From positions 6,725 to 70,724 of the forward strand of contig NZ_JBCLNF010000007.1 of assembly GCF_039062465.1 (NCBI RefSeq): a stretch of DNA of 64,000 nt, in the 5' to 3' direction. The notes beneath the pieces were generated by a model, which was not told where the DNA came from, did no database searches, and saw nothing but the letters and a program-made list of their open reading frames with translations. Of the stretch, positions 1 through 8,403 are shown piece by piece. A program made the translations under genes and the position numbers. The stretch comes from Parolsenella sp958406235. GTDB lineage: Bacteria > Actinomycetota > Coriobacteriia > Coriobacteriales > Atopobiaceae. Numbering within the stretch: the first letter of the stretch is position 1; each line of letters begins with the position of its first letter.

Positions 1-37
1 GCGAGCGCCCCGTTGGCGTGCGATATGTGACGCCCTG

Positions 38-1018
38 TTACTCGGCCATCTGGGCCTGGACGGCGGTGATGGCGACGACGCCCACGATGTCGTCAGCGGA
101 GCAGCCGCGGGACAGGTCGTTCACCGGCTTGGCGATGCCCTGGAGAACCGGGCCGTAGGCCTCGGCGCCACCGAAGCGCTGGACGAGCTTGTAGCCGATG
201 TTACCAGCCTCGAGGTCCGGGAAGACGAGGATGTTGGCGTTGCCGGCGACGGTGGAGTTCGGGGCCTTGAGATCAGCGACGCTCTGAACGAGAGCGGCGT
301 CGAGCTGCAGGTCGCCATCGAGGGCGAGCTCGGGGTTCTTCTCGTTGGCGAGCTTGACGGCCTCCTGGACCTTGGTGGGAACATCGCCCTTGGCGGAGCC
401 CATCGTGGAGAAGGAGAGCATGGCGACCTTGGGCTCGACGCCGGGCATGAAGGCCTTCCAGGACTCGGCGGAGGCAAGGGCGATCTCGGAGAGCTCGTCG
501 GCGTTGGGGTTGATGTTCAGGCCGCAGTCGGCGAACAGGAGGGTGCCGTCGGCGCCATACTGCTCGGTCTTGGTGCACATGATGAAGAAGGCGGAGACGA
601 GCTTGGTGCCCGGGGCGGTCTTCAGAATCTGCAGGGCAGGACGCAGGGTGTTGGCGGTGGAGTGGCAGGCGCCGGAGACCAGGCCGTCAGCGTCGCCCAT
701 CTTGACCATCATGGTGCCGAAGTAGGTGGCGTCGTTCATCTGCTCGAGGGCCTCGGGAAGGGTGACGCCCTTCTTGGCGCGGAGCTCGGCGAACTTCTCG
801 GCGTAGGCCTGCTTGCGCTCGGCGGTGCGGGGGTCGATGACGGTGACACCCTCAACCTGGATCTCGTCCGGGTTGCCGAGGATGACGAGGTTGGCGAGGC
901 CCTCCTCGACGATCTTCTTGGCGGCCTCGATGGTGCGCGGGTCCTCGCCCTCGGGAAGGACGATGGTCTTCTTCTCAGCCTTTGCAGCAGTCTTCATACG
1001 ATCTAGGAAATCGCTCAC
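38..1018 (-). CDS. pta: Phosphate acetyltransferase
   Basis: Interconverts acetyl-CoA plus phosphate and acetyl phosphate plus CoA, the first step of fermentative acetate and ATP formation in the cytoplasm. The 326-residue product has the usual length of short, single-domain Pta proteins. It opens with the family N-terminus (TIVLPEGEDPRTIEAA, residues 18-33) and carries the conserved SGACHSTANTLRPALQ block near residues 115-130. I chose the GTG at 1018 because AAAGGAG lies about 5 bases upstream and the frame beyond it runs into promoter-like sequence. It is transcribed divergently from glf. The usual partner ackA is not visible; it could lie just left of position 1, downstream of this gene. 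The assignment is firm; only the exact start is open. Confidence 0.95.
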   Translation of the reverse strand: MSDFLDRMKTAAKAEKKTIVLPEGEDPRTIEAAKKIVEEGLANLVILGNPDEIQVEGVTVIDPRTAERKQAYAEKFAELRAKKGVTLPEALEQMNDATYFGTMMVKMGDADGLVSGACHSTANTLRPALQILKTAPGTKLVSAFFIMCTKTEQYGADGTLLFADCGLNINPNADELSEIALASAESWKAFMPGVEPKVAMLSFSTMGSAKGDVPTKVQEAVKLANEKNPELALDGDLQLDAALVQSVADLKAPNSTVAGNANILVFPDLEAGNIGYKLVQRFGGAEAYGPVLQGIAKPVNDLSRGCSADDIVGVVAITAVQAQMAE

Positions 1019-1066
1019 GTTCGCTCCTTTTTTGGCGTTTTGCTGGCAATGGATGACACGATAGTC

Positions 1067-1072
1067 ATTATA
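1067..1072 (-). promoter_or_regulatory. Putative pta promoter -10 element
   Basis: A perfect TATAAT hexamer reads on the minus strand about 50 bases upstream of the pta GTG. No good -35 hexamer is visible at the normal spacing, so this rests on the -10 alone. It overlaps the region that would serve glf in the other direction. Confidence 0.5.
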
Positions 1073-1080
1073 AGGTTGTC

Positions 1081-1089
1081 TGCTATAGA
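1081..1089 (+). promoter_or_regulatory. Putative extended -10 promoter for glf
   Basis: TGCTATAGA fits an extended -10 element (TGn plus TATAGA). It lies about 90 bases upstream of the glf start and close to the oppositely oriented pta -10. A convincing -35 is not visible, as expected for extended -10 promoters. Confidence 0.4.
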
Positions 1090-1174
1090 ATGACATGCAG
1101 ATTGGACGCACGTTATCGCTCTAGAACGATGGCGTGCGTCACGTTTGAACCGCAAGTTTGTCGAGAGGACATGA

Positions 1175-2377
1175 ATGGGTATCGCAAACGGGCTTCCCGC
1201 TGGTTTTTCTGCCGACAGCTACGACATGATCGTTGTCGGAGCTGGCTATGCGGGTTCGGTCTGTGCTCGCCGTCTCGCGGAGGCCTGTGGCTTCCGCGTC
1301 GCCGTCATCGAGCGCCGCGACCACATCGCTGGTAACGCGTATGACTACGAGGACGAGGCTGGCATTCTTGTTCACAAGTATGGTCCGCACATCTATCACA
1401 CGCAGGACGAGCGTGTCCACCAGTTCCTTTCTCGCTTCACCGAGTGGACGGACTACCAGCACAAGGTGCTCGCCAACATCCACGGCACGCTCATGCCGGT
1501 CCCCTTCAACCACAAGAGCCTGAAGCTCGCCTTTGGCGAGGAGCGCGGCGAGGCCCTCTACCAGAAGCTCGTCGAGACCTTTGGCGAGAACAAGAAGGTC
1601 CCCATCCTCGAGCTTCGCGAGAAGAACGATCCGGATCTCCAGGAGGTCGCGGATTACGTTTACAAGAACGTGTTCCTCTACTACACGATGAAGCAGTGGG
1701 GCACCACGCCCGACCAGGTCGACCCCTCCGTTACCGGCCGCGTTCCGGTCTTCGTCGGCGATGACGAGCGCTACTTCCCGCGCGTCGCGCACCAGGGCAT
1801 GCCGGCGGAGGGCTACACCAAGCTCTTCGAGCGCCTGCTCGACCATGACCTCATCGACGTCTTCCTCGGTGTCGACGTCCGTGACATCCTTACGATCGAC
1901 GAGGACTATGCGAAGGTCTGCGGCAAGCCCTACGGCGGCGAGATCGTCTACACCGGCCCGCTCGACGAGCTCTTTGGCCTCGATCTCGGTGCCCTTCCGT
2001 ATCGTACGCTCGACATGGTGTTCGAGACTCTCGATGAGGACCAGTTCCAGCCCGTGGGCACCGTTAACTACACCACGACGGAGGATTTCACCCGCATCAC
2101 CGAGTTCAAGAACATGACGGGTCAGGTCGTTCCGGGCAAGACGACGATCATGAAGGAGTACTCGAAGGCCTATACGCCCGAGAGTGGCGAGACTCCTTAC
2201 TACGCCATTCTCGAGGACGAGAACAAGGCGCTTTACCAGCGCTATCTCGACCGCGTGAGCCGTCTCACGAACTTCCACCCGGTGGGTCGACTCGCTGAGT
2301 ACCGCTACTATGACATGGACGGTGTCGTCGCCAGCGCACTCGACCTGTCCGACGAGCTCGTCGCGGCTCACAACTAG
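1175..2377 (+). CDS. glf: UDP-galactopyranose mutase
   Basis: Flavoenzyme that converts UDP-galactopyranose to UDP-galactofuranose, the donor for galactofuranose polymers. The N-terminus has the FAD Rossmann motif VGAGYAGSVCARRL (residues 21-34). It is followed by the family block GNAYDYEDEAGILVHKYGPH, containing the conserved YGPH. The length of 400 residues is close to the 370-400 usual for bacterial Glf, with a short N-terminal extension before the FAD motif. The start at 1175 follows a GAGAGGA ribosome-binding site; an ATG four bases earlier is in another frame. A family-2 glycosyltransferase follows 100 bases downstream. The GlfT1-like and GlfT2-like enzymes at 47.5-50.6 kb are the likely users of its product (inferred). 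Confidence 0.95.
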   Translation: MGIANGLPAGFSADSYDMIVVGAGYAGSVCARRLAEACGFRVAVIERRDHIAGNAYDYEDEAGILVHKYGPHIYHTQDERVHQFLSRFTEWTDYQHKVLANIHGTLMPVPFNHKSLKLAFGEERGEALYQKLVETFGENKKVPILELREKNDPDLQEVADYVYKNVFLYYTMKQWGTTPDQVDPSVTGRVPVFVGDDERYFPRVAHQGMPAEGYTKLFERLLDHDLIDVFLGVDVRDILTIDEDYAKVCGKPYGGEIVYTGPLDELFGLDLGALPYRTLDMVFETLDEDQFQPVGTVNYTTTEDFTRITEFKNMTGQVVPGKTTIMKEYSKAYTPESGETPYYAILEDENKALYQRYLDRVSRLTNFHPVGRLAEYRYYDMDGVVASALDLSDELVAAHN

Positions 2378-2478
2378 TTCGTTCTTTTAGGGAGTTGCCG
2401 GCGTCCATGCGGCGCCGGCGCTCTTATCCGTGTAGACAATGCCTTGCTAAGGCAGAGGGCAACCAGGAGATTTCTCGT

Positions 2479-3516
2479 ATGGCAAAGGGCAAGACCATAA
2501 CCTTCGGCATCCCGTGCTATAACTCGGCCGAGTATATGGATCACTGCATCACCTCGATTCTCGAGGGCAGCGACTACGCCGATGACGTGCAGATTGTCGT
2601 CGTTGACGATGGCTCCACCAAGGACAACACGTACGAGAAAGCCCTTGAGTGGCAGAACCGCTATCCCAACATCGTCAAGGCCGTTCATCAGGAGAACGGT
2701 GGGCACGGCATGGCCGTCCTTGCCGCGCTCGAGAACGCCGAGGGCCTCTATTTCAAGGTCGTTGACTCGGATGACTGGCTTGACGAGGATGCTCTCTCGA
2801 AGCTCCTTTCGACGCTTCGTGATTTCGAGTGGCGCGATATGCGCGTGGATCTCGTCATTACCAACTACGTCTACGAGCACGTTGAGGACAACACGCACAA
2901 CGTTGTTGACTTCAGGTATGCGCTTAAGCGCGGCAAGGTGATTACCTGGGATAAGATCGGCCACTTCAACATGGCCCAGAACCTGCTCATGCACTCGTTG
3001 TGCTATCGCACCGACGTCCTTCGTGACGGCGGCGTCCCGATGCCCGCCCACACCTTCTATGTGGACAACATCTATGCCTATGTGCCGCTGCCGCGTTGCA
3101 AGACGCTCTATTACCTCGACGTCGACCTCTATCGCTACTTCATTGGCCGCGATGACCAGTCCGTCAACGAGAAGGTCATGGTCAGCCGCATCGACCAGCA
3201 GCTGCGCGTCACACGCATCATGATGGACGCGTATCACCTCTACGACATCGAGAGCACGAAGCTCCGCAACTACATGATCGGCTACTTCACCCTGATGATG
3301 GCCGTCTGCTCGATCTTCTCCCGCCTGAGCGATGCTCCGGATGCCATGGAGAACTGCGACAAGCTTTGGGTGCACCTTAAGCACTATGACAAGCGCATGT
3401 ACCGCCGCGCACGCATGGGCGTCGTAGGCATCGCGACGAACCTCCCCACGAAGGCCGGAGAGAAGTTCACGCTTGGCATCTATCGCATTGCCTCGAAGCT
3501 GATGAAGTTCAACTAG
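2479..3516 (+). CDS. Family 2 glycosyltransferase
   Basis: A GT-A fold sugar transferase of 345 residues with no obvious membrane segment in the catalytic part. The nucleotide-sugar site is visible as VVVDDGS (residues 40-46), and the metal-binding DxD region as VVDSDDW (residues 94-100). The N-terminus TITFGIPCYNSAEYM is typical of GT2 enzymes. I chose ATG 2479 because AGGAGA sits 8 bases upstream. The gene lies directly after glf on the same strand and could use the galactofuranose donor, but acceptor and sugar cannot be read from sequence. A clear intrinsic terminator follows at 3606-3639, so glf and this gene probably form one transcription unit. Confidence 0.85.
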   Translation: MAKGKTITFGIPCYNSAEYMDHCITSILEGSDYADDVQIVVVDDGSTKDNTYEKALEWQNRYPNIVKAVHQENGGHGMAVLAALENAEGLYFKVVDSDDWLDEDALSKLLSTLRDFEWRDMRVDLVITNYVYEHVEDNTHNVVDFRYALKRGKVITWDKIGHFNMAQNLLMHSLCYRTDVLRDGGVPMPAHTFYVDNIYAYVPLPRCKTLYYLDVDLYRYFIGRDDQSVNEKVMVSRIDQQLRVTRIMMDAYHLYDIESTKLRNYMIGYFTLMMAVCSIFSRLSDAPDAMENCDKLWVHLKHYDKRMYRRARMGVVGIATNLPTKAGEKFTLGIYRIASKLMKFN

Positions 3517-3540
3517 AGCAACGTTTGCCCTGCGCACCGC

Positions 3541-3592
3541 TTGCGCTTGCGGCGCGTGCCGACCTGAAAAAGGGACAGTCCCTTTTTCAGGT
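3541..3592. repeat. Dispersed palindromic repeat, copy 1
   Basis: Positions 3562-3592 are a 31-base perfect palindrome with two 15-base arms (ACCTGAAAAAGGGAC and its complement) around a single central A. The 21 bases to the left (TTGCGCTTGCGGCG then CGTGCCG) are also conserved. The whole 52-base unit recurs at 19378-19429 with one mismatch. It lies between a gene end and a separate intrinsic terminator. The size and intergenic location suggest a REP-like element. Confidence 0.8.
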
Positions 3593-3605
3593 GATTTGAC
3601 GTTTG

Positions 3606-3639
3606 CGGGACCCGTCCGTGTGGGCGGGTCCCGTTTTTT
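3606..3639 (+). terminator. Intrinsic terminator after the glf-linked glycosyltransferase
   Basis: The stem CGGGACCCG pairs with CGGGTCCCG and is followed by six T residues. It lies between the plus-strand glycosyltransferase and the convergent methyltransferase gene. Confidence 0.85.
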
Positions 3640-3674
3640 AAGCGACCTCAGTCTGTTGGGGCGCGTGCCATTGT

Positions 3675-4568
3675 TTATCTGCAGAGGTCCCAGAACGCGA
3701 CGGCCGTCGCAGCGGCGACGTTCAGGGAGTCCACGCCGTGCTGCATGGGGATGCGGACGGTGAGGTCGCACGCCTCGATCGTCTCGGATGCCAGGCCGTC
3801 GCCTTCGGTCCCGAAGAGCATCGCGAGCTTCTCTATGCCGTAAAGCTCTGGGTCACCAAGTGAATAGGAATCGTCGCGAAGGGCGAGCGCCGCGGTCTTG
3901 AAGCCGAGCTTGCGGAGGAGCGCCATGCCGTCCGCATCTGCAGCGCCTGCGCTGGGCCAGACGCCAAAGCGCGCCCAGGGCACCTGGAACACGGTTCCCA
4001 TGCTCACGCGGACGGCGCGCCTCACGAGGGGGTCGCAGCAGGTGGGGGTGAGGAGCACCGCGTCTACGCCAAGAGCCGCTGCGCTCCTCATGGCGGCGCC
4101 GACGTTCGTGGCGTCGGTCACGCCTTCAAGAATGGCAACTCGGCGAGCTTCTGGCATGGAGGCGAGGAGCTCGGCTGCACTCAGCTCAGAGGGGCGGCGC
4201 ATGGCGCAGAGGACGCCGCGCGTCACGTTGTAGCCCACGAGCTTCGATATCTCCTCATGGGGGAGCACGTAGACGGGGAGGTCGTCGACCGGTTTTATCT
4301 CGAGATGGCCGGCGTGCTCGAGGACCTCGGCGCCCGCCATGCTCTCGACGAGCCTCACGAGGTCCGCCTGCCTTTCGACCTGTCTCTCTTCGAGCAAGAG
4401 GGAGAAGGGCTCGAGCCCCTGTGCGATAGCGAGACGAACGACCTTCTCGCTCTCGGCGACGAGCACGCCAGAGGTTGACTCGAGTCGGCTCCTGAGCTGG
4501 CGATCCGTAAGGCGCGCGTAGACGTCAAGGCGCGGATCGTTTGCGGAATCGATGCGAATGATGCCCAT
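3675..4568 (-). CDS. SpoU/TrmH-family RNA 2'-O-methyltransferase
   Basis: A SPOUT-class SAM-dependent methyltransferase that methylates ribose 2'-OH in tRNA or rRNA. All three family motifs are readable in the C-terminal half: motif 1 TDATNVGAAMRSAAALG (residues 151-167), motif 2 LFGTEGDGL, and motif 3 IPMQHGVDSLNVAAATA. The N-terminal 120 residues form a substrate-binding domain like that of TrmH-type enzymes. The length of 297 residues is typical for the two-domain subgroup. The start at 4568 has AAGGGG upstream. The target nucleotide cannot be predicted. It is convergent with the upstream glycosyltransferase and is probably a single-gene unit. Confidence 0.88.
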   Translation of the reverse strand: MGIIRIDSANDPRLDVYARLTDRQLRSRLESTSGVLVAESEKVVRLAIAQGLEPFSLLLEERQVERQADLVRLVESMAGAEVLEHAGHLEIKPVDDLPVYVLPHEEISKLVGYNVTRGVLCAMRRPSELSAAELLASMPEARRVAILEGVTDATNVGAAMRSAAALGVDAVLLTPTCCDPLVRRAVRVSMGTVFQVPWARFGVWPSAGAADADGMALLRKLGFKTAALALRDDSYSLGDPELYGIEKLAMLFGTEGDGLASETIEACDLTVRIPMQHGVDSLNVAAATAVAFWDLCR

Positions 4569-4772
4569 GCTCTTATCCCCTTGCTATGGTCCCGCGGACG
4601 GAGGCGAGGCGGCTTGATGCCCGTCCTTGTTGGGACAAATGTCGCTATCTGTTAAACCGATGCCATGGAAGCCGAATGGCGGGAGTCATTGTCTTCTCCA
4701 TGCGCTACGATACAGCATACTGTGTGTCGGGAAACAAGCGGCTGCGTAGGCCGGGGAAGACAGATAGCCTCA

Positions 4773-6275
4773 ATGCGGAAAGAATCGAAGCCCAGTATGG
4801 GAAAGCACACCGCTGCCCCTGAGAAGCCGGAAGGTCGCAAGGGCAAGGTCGCGCTCATCGTTCTCGCGGTGATCGCCGGCGTCGTCCTCGCAGCCTACCT
4901 TGCCGGCGTTCTTGCGTTTTCATTTCTGTTCATGCCCAGCACGACGCTTGACGGTACCGACGTCTCACTCAGGCTTGCAAGTGACGTAAGCGCCGAGTTC
5001 GCCACCAAGGCGTCTACCTATAAGACGAAGGTCAAGGGAGACGGCATCGACCTTGACCTTTCCGGGAGTGACGTTAACCTGACATTTGACCAGGGCGCCT
5101 ATACCAGGGATATCGTTTCGCAGCAGCATGCCTGGGAATGGCCCCTGCGCATCCTTGCCTCTCGTGACATCAAGCCTACGACGGGTGCTTCCATTGATGA
5201 GGATCAGCTCGATGCCTTGTTGTCACCCCTCGTCGATGAGATTAACAAGACGGCGACCCAGCCAACGGATGCCACGATTGGCTTCTCGGAGCAAACGCAG
5301 CAGTACGAGGTCGTGCCCGAGACTGTTGGCACCGCCATCGACATGGACGCTACCGTCAAGAAGATCTCGACGGATGTCATGAGCCTGCCTGCGAGCATCA
5401 CGCTTGATGATTCCTGCCTCGTTCAGGCCAAGGTCACGCAGGATGAGCCGAGCCTGGCCACCTCCGCCCAGAACGCGAATCGCTTCATGAAGGCGGACAT
5501 CCCGCTTACGCTCAACGGCATGCAGGCCGGCGAGGTCACCCGCGCCCAGATCTCGAATTGGATCGCGCTGGATGACCAGCTCAATGCCACGATTGACGCC
5601 AACAAGCTGAACGAGTGGCTTAAGACCGATTTCTGCGCCCTGTATGACACCCGCGGCGCGGAGCGTACCTACACGCGCCCTGACGGCAAGCAGGTCACCG
5701 TTCCTGCCGGCACGGGTCACTGGGATAACCTCTACGGTTGGACCATTGACGAGGAGGCTCTGGCGCCCATGCTCCAGCAGGCCGTCGAGGCTGGTTCTAC
5801 GGATCCCATCGCGGTCCCCACGAAGCACGAGGCCAACGCCGCTCCTGATGCGGGCCGCAGGGATTGGGGCAATCGCTACATCGATGTTGACCTTACCGAG
5901 CAGCATGTTCGCATGTACGACGACTCGGGTGCGGTCATCTGGGAGTCTGACTGCGTCACCGGTGACCACTCCAAGGGCCATGATACGCCCACGGGAGTCT
6001 TCGCGCTCAACGGCAATCGCGCATCCGGAGACGTCGAGCTCCGCGGTGCTATCGATCCCGCGACGAAGCAGCCGTCCTACATCAGCCACGTGAAGTACTG
6101 GATGCCCTTCATCGATAACCTCTGGGCTTTCCATGACGCGAGCTGGCGTGGAAGCTTCGGCGGCACCATCTATCAGTACGCCGGCAGCCATGGGTGCATC
6201 AACCTGCCATCCGATAAGGCCGCTGACCTCTATTCCGCAACTCAGGTCGGTGACGTGGTGGTCGTTCACTACTAG
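4773..6275 (+). CDS. L,D-transpeptidase (YkuD) with peptidoglycan-binding-like N-terminal region
   Basis: Cell-wall enzyme expected to form 3-3 peptide crosslinks or anchor substrates to peptidoglycan. The catalytic motif SHGCIN lies near the C-terminus, with Cys about residue 475 of 500, inside a YkuD domain starting near residue 370. The upstream HDTPTGVFAL-type sequence is also typical of the domain. Residues 25-53 form a single membrane anchor after a Lys/Arg-rich N-terminus, so the enzyme faces outside. The middle region matches the layout of membrane-anchored transpeptidases carrying PG_binding_4-type domains. The start is uncertain: ATG 4773 and ATG 4797 are in frame and neither has a strong ribosome-binding site. 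It stands alone between the minus-strand methyltransferase and fbp. Confidence 0.88.
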   Translation: MRKESKPSMGKHTAAPEKPEGRKGKVALIVLAVIAGVVLAAYLAGVLAFSFLFMPSTTLDGTDVSLRLASDVSAEFATKASTYKTKVKGDGIDLDLSGSDVNLTFDQGAYTRDIVSQQHAWEWPLRILASRDIKPTTGASIDEDQLDALLSPLVDEINKTATQPTDATIGFSEQTQQYEVVPETVGTAIDMDATVKKISTDVMSLPASITLDDSCLVQAKVTQDEPSLATSAQNANRFMKADIPLTLNGMQAGEVTRAQISNWIALDDQLNATIDANKLNEWLKTDFCALYDTRGAERTYTRPDGKQVTVPAGTGHWDNLYGWTIDEEALAPMLQQAVEAGSTDPIAVPTKHEANAAPDAGRRDWGNRYIDVDLTEQHVRMYDDSGAVIWESDCVTGDHSKGHDTPTGVFALNGNRASGDVELRGAIDPATKQPSYISHVKYWMPFIDNLWAFHDASWRGSFGGTIYQYAGSHGCINLPSDKAADLYSATQVGDVVVVHY

Positions 6276-6290
6276 GCCTCGCTCATTTCC

Positions 6291-6321
6291 TATAGTAAGT
6301 TGACCAGTAAATCGTGGTCAA
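6291..6321 (+). promoter_or_regulatory. Putative fbp promoter with overlapping operator palindrome
   Basis: A TATAGT hexamer (6291-6296) is followed directly by a perfect inverted repeat, TTGACCA (6300-6306) and TGGTCAA (6315-6321), separated by 8 bases. A palindrome over the expected transcription start is the classic place for a repressor site. The regulator is unknown and no good -35 is visible. Confidence 0.4.
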
Positions 6322-6324
6322 TCT

Positions 6325-8316
6325 ATGGGCATCCTGGAACAGTGCGTTAAAAACGGCGCGTGCGTCATACCATGGCAGGACGTCCATCGACCACGGGGGT
6401 GCGCCGTGCCGCAGTGCTTTGCCACAGAGCAGCAGATCAAGTACCTGACGCTTCTCTCTGAGAAGTTCCCTACCTGTCAAGCCGTTTTCACCGAGGTTAT
6501 CAACCTCGAGGCAATCCTCAACCTGCCCAAGGCGACGGAGCATTTCATCTCTGACGTCCATGGTGACTTCGAACAGTTCGACCACATCATCAACAACTGC
6601 TCCGGCGTTATTCGCGAGCGCGTTCGCGCGGTATTTCGTCATCGCCTCACCCCGAGCGAGCAGGCAGAGCTCTGCACGCTCGTCTACTATCCCGACGAGA
6701 AGCTCAGGCGCATCAAAGAGACGAAGCAGGACACGCCTTCCTGGTATAGAGCCTCTCTCGGCATGCTTATCGAGCTCGCCCGTTACCTGTCTGATGCCTA
6801 CACTCGCTCAAAGGTGCGTAAGGCAATGCCGGTGGCGTACGCCTATATAATCGACGAGCTCCTCCACGCGAGCCCCGGCGAGCAGGCCGATCGCGCCGCC
6901 TATCACGGGCGCATCATCGAGTCGATCATCGAGACGGGAAGCGCCGGTCACTTCATTCGCAGCCTGGCGTCGCTGATTAAACGCCTCGCCGTCGATCACG
7001 TGCACGTTGTGGGAGACATCTATGACCGCGGTGCCCACGGCGACGCCATCGTAGACCGCCTCTTGCGCTACCACTCGCTCGATATCCAGTGGGGCAACCA
7101 CGATATCTGCTGGATGGGTGCCGCAGCTGGTTCCGCCGTGTGCGTGGCAACCGTCGTGCGCAACAACGTCCACTATGACACCCTCGACATTCTCGAGGGC
7201 TCTTACGGCATCCAGCTCCGCGAGCTTGCACTCTTTGCTGAGAAGACCTACCGCGACGGCGAGTCACTGAGCCCTACCGAGAAGGCCATCTCCGTCATCA
7301 TGTTCAAGCTCATGGGGCAGGTGATTGCTCGTCGTCCCGAGTTTGACATGGGGGACAGGCTTCTTCTCGAGCATGTGAACGCCGAGAGGGGCACGGTCCG
7401 TATCGGCGGGCACGAGTACGAGCTCACCACGAAGGACTTCCCAACGCTCGACCTGAAGCATCCTTACGAGCTGACGGAGGACGAGCGACGCGTTGTCACG
7501 AGTCTCGTGGACAGCTTCACGAACAGTCGTCGCCTCCGCCGCCACGTTGACTTCCTTTATGAGCATGGCTCTGTTTACCTTGCCTACAACGGCAACCTCC
7601 TCTTCCATGGCTGTGTTCCCATGCGCAAGGACGGCAGCTTCCGTCCGATCAGGGTGGGGGACCGCCACATCGCCGGCCGCGCGTACCTCGACGCGTGCGA
7701 CCGCATCGCTCGCCGTGCCTGGCACGACCACTCCGAGGAGACGCTCGACTGGATGTGGTACATGTGGTGCGGCCTCTCGAGCCCGCTCGCCGGTCGCAAG
7801 GTGAAGACTTTCGAGCGCACCTTCGTGAAGGACCGCTCGACTTGGGTCGAGGACCAGGATCCCTACTTCGAGCTCGCCTGCAGGCCCGATGTCTGTCAGC
7901 ACGTGCTCGAGGAGTTTGGCCTTTATGGCGAGGGCGGCCACATCATCAACGGCCACACGCCCGTGTCGAAGGCCTCCGGAGAGACCCCAATCCGTGGCGC
8001 CGGCAAACGTCTCGTCATCGATGGCGGCTTCTGCCGCGCCTACCACTCGAAGACGGGCATCGCTGGCTACACGCTCATCGTTGACGCGAATGGTATGAGG
8101 ATAAAGGCGCACCGCCCTTATGATGAGATAGGCGATGTCGTGGCTGACCGTGGCGACATCTACTCCGATGATGACCAGCTCGAGGTGAATCCTCGTCCGC
8201 TGAAGGTCGCGGACACGGATACGGGTGCTCACATTCGCGCCCAGATCGATGACCTGACGGCCCTTCTCGACGCCTACCGAAACGGCGATCTGCCTGAACG
8301 CGGTGACGCTGCCTAG
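6325..8316 (+). CDS. fbp: Fructose-1,6-bisphosphatase class III
   Basis: Hydrolyses fructose 1,6-bisphosphate to fructose 6-phosphate, the committing step of gluconeogenesis. This is the Firmicutes-type enzyme with a calcineurin-like metallophosphoesterase core, not the class I or II fold. Metal-site motifs are visible: SDVHGD (residues 76-81), VVGDIYDRG, GNHDICW, and INGHTP towards the C-terminus. The family marker LNLPKATEHF precedes the first motif. The length (663 residues) fits the B. subtilis Fbp (about 670). The start is uncertain: ATG 6325 has a poor ribosome-binding site and sits against an operator-like palindrome. GTG 6406 with GGGGGT upstream is a real alternative and would remove 27 residues. 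ftsH follows on the same strand after 87 bases. Confidence 0.93.
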   Translation: MGILEQCVKNGACVIPWQDVHRPRGCAVPQCFATEQQIKYLTLLSEKFPTCQAVFTEVINLEAILNLPKATEHFISDVHGDFEQFDHIINNCSGVIRERVRAVFRHRLTPSEQAELCTLVYYPDEKLRRIKETKQDTPSWYRASLGMLIELARYLSDAYTRSKVRKAMPVAYAYIIDELLHASPGEQADRAAYHGRIIESIIETGSAGHFIRSLASLIKRLAVDHVHVVGDIYDRGAHGDAIVDRLLRYHSLDIQWGNHDICWMGAAAGSAVCVATVVRNNVHYDTLDILEGSYGIQLRELALFAEKTYRDGESLSPTEKAISVIMFKLMGQVIARRPEFDMGDRLLLEHVNAERGTVRIGGHEYELTTKDFPTLDLKHPYELTEDERRVVTSLVDSFTNSRRLRRHVDFLYEHGSVYLAYNGNLLFHGCVPMRKDGSFRPIRVGDRHIAGRAYLDACDRIARRAWHDHSEETLDWMWYMWCGLSSPLAGRKVKTFERTFVKDRSTWVEDQDPYFELACRPDVCQHVLEEFGLYGEGGHIINGHTPVSKASGETPIRGAGKRLVIDGGFCRAYHSKTGIAGYTLIVDANGMRIKAHRPYDEIGDVVADRGDIYSDDDQLEVNPRPLKVADTDTGAHIRAQIDDLTALLDAYRNGDLPERGDAA

Positions 8317-8403
8317 CTTTTCAGTAATCGTTCGGATGTCTGTTTCAGGAACGTCCGCTTGGGTATCCTTGACTCCATCTAAAGCCGAAGCCAAGGACGG
8401 ACA

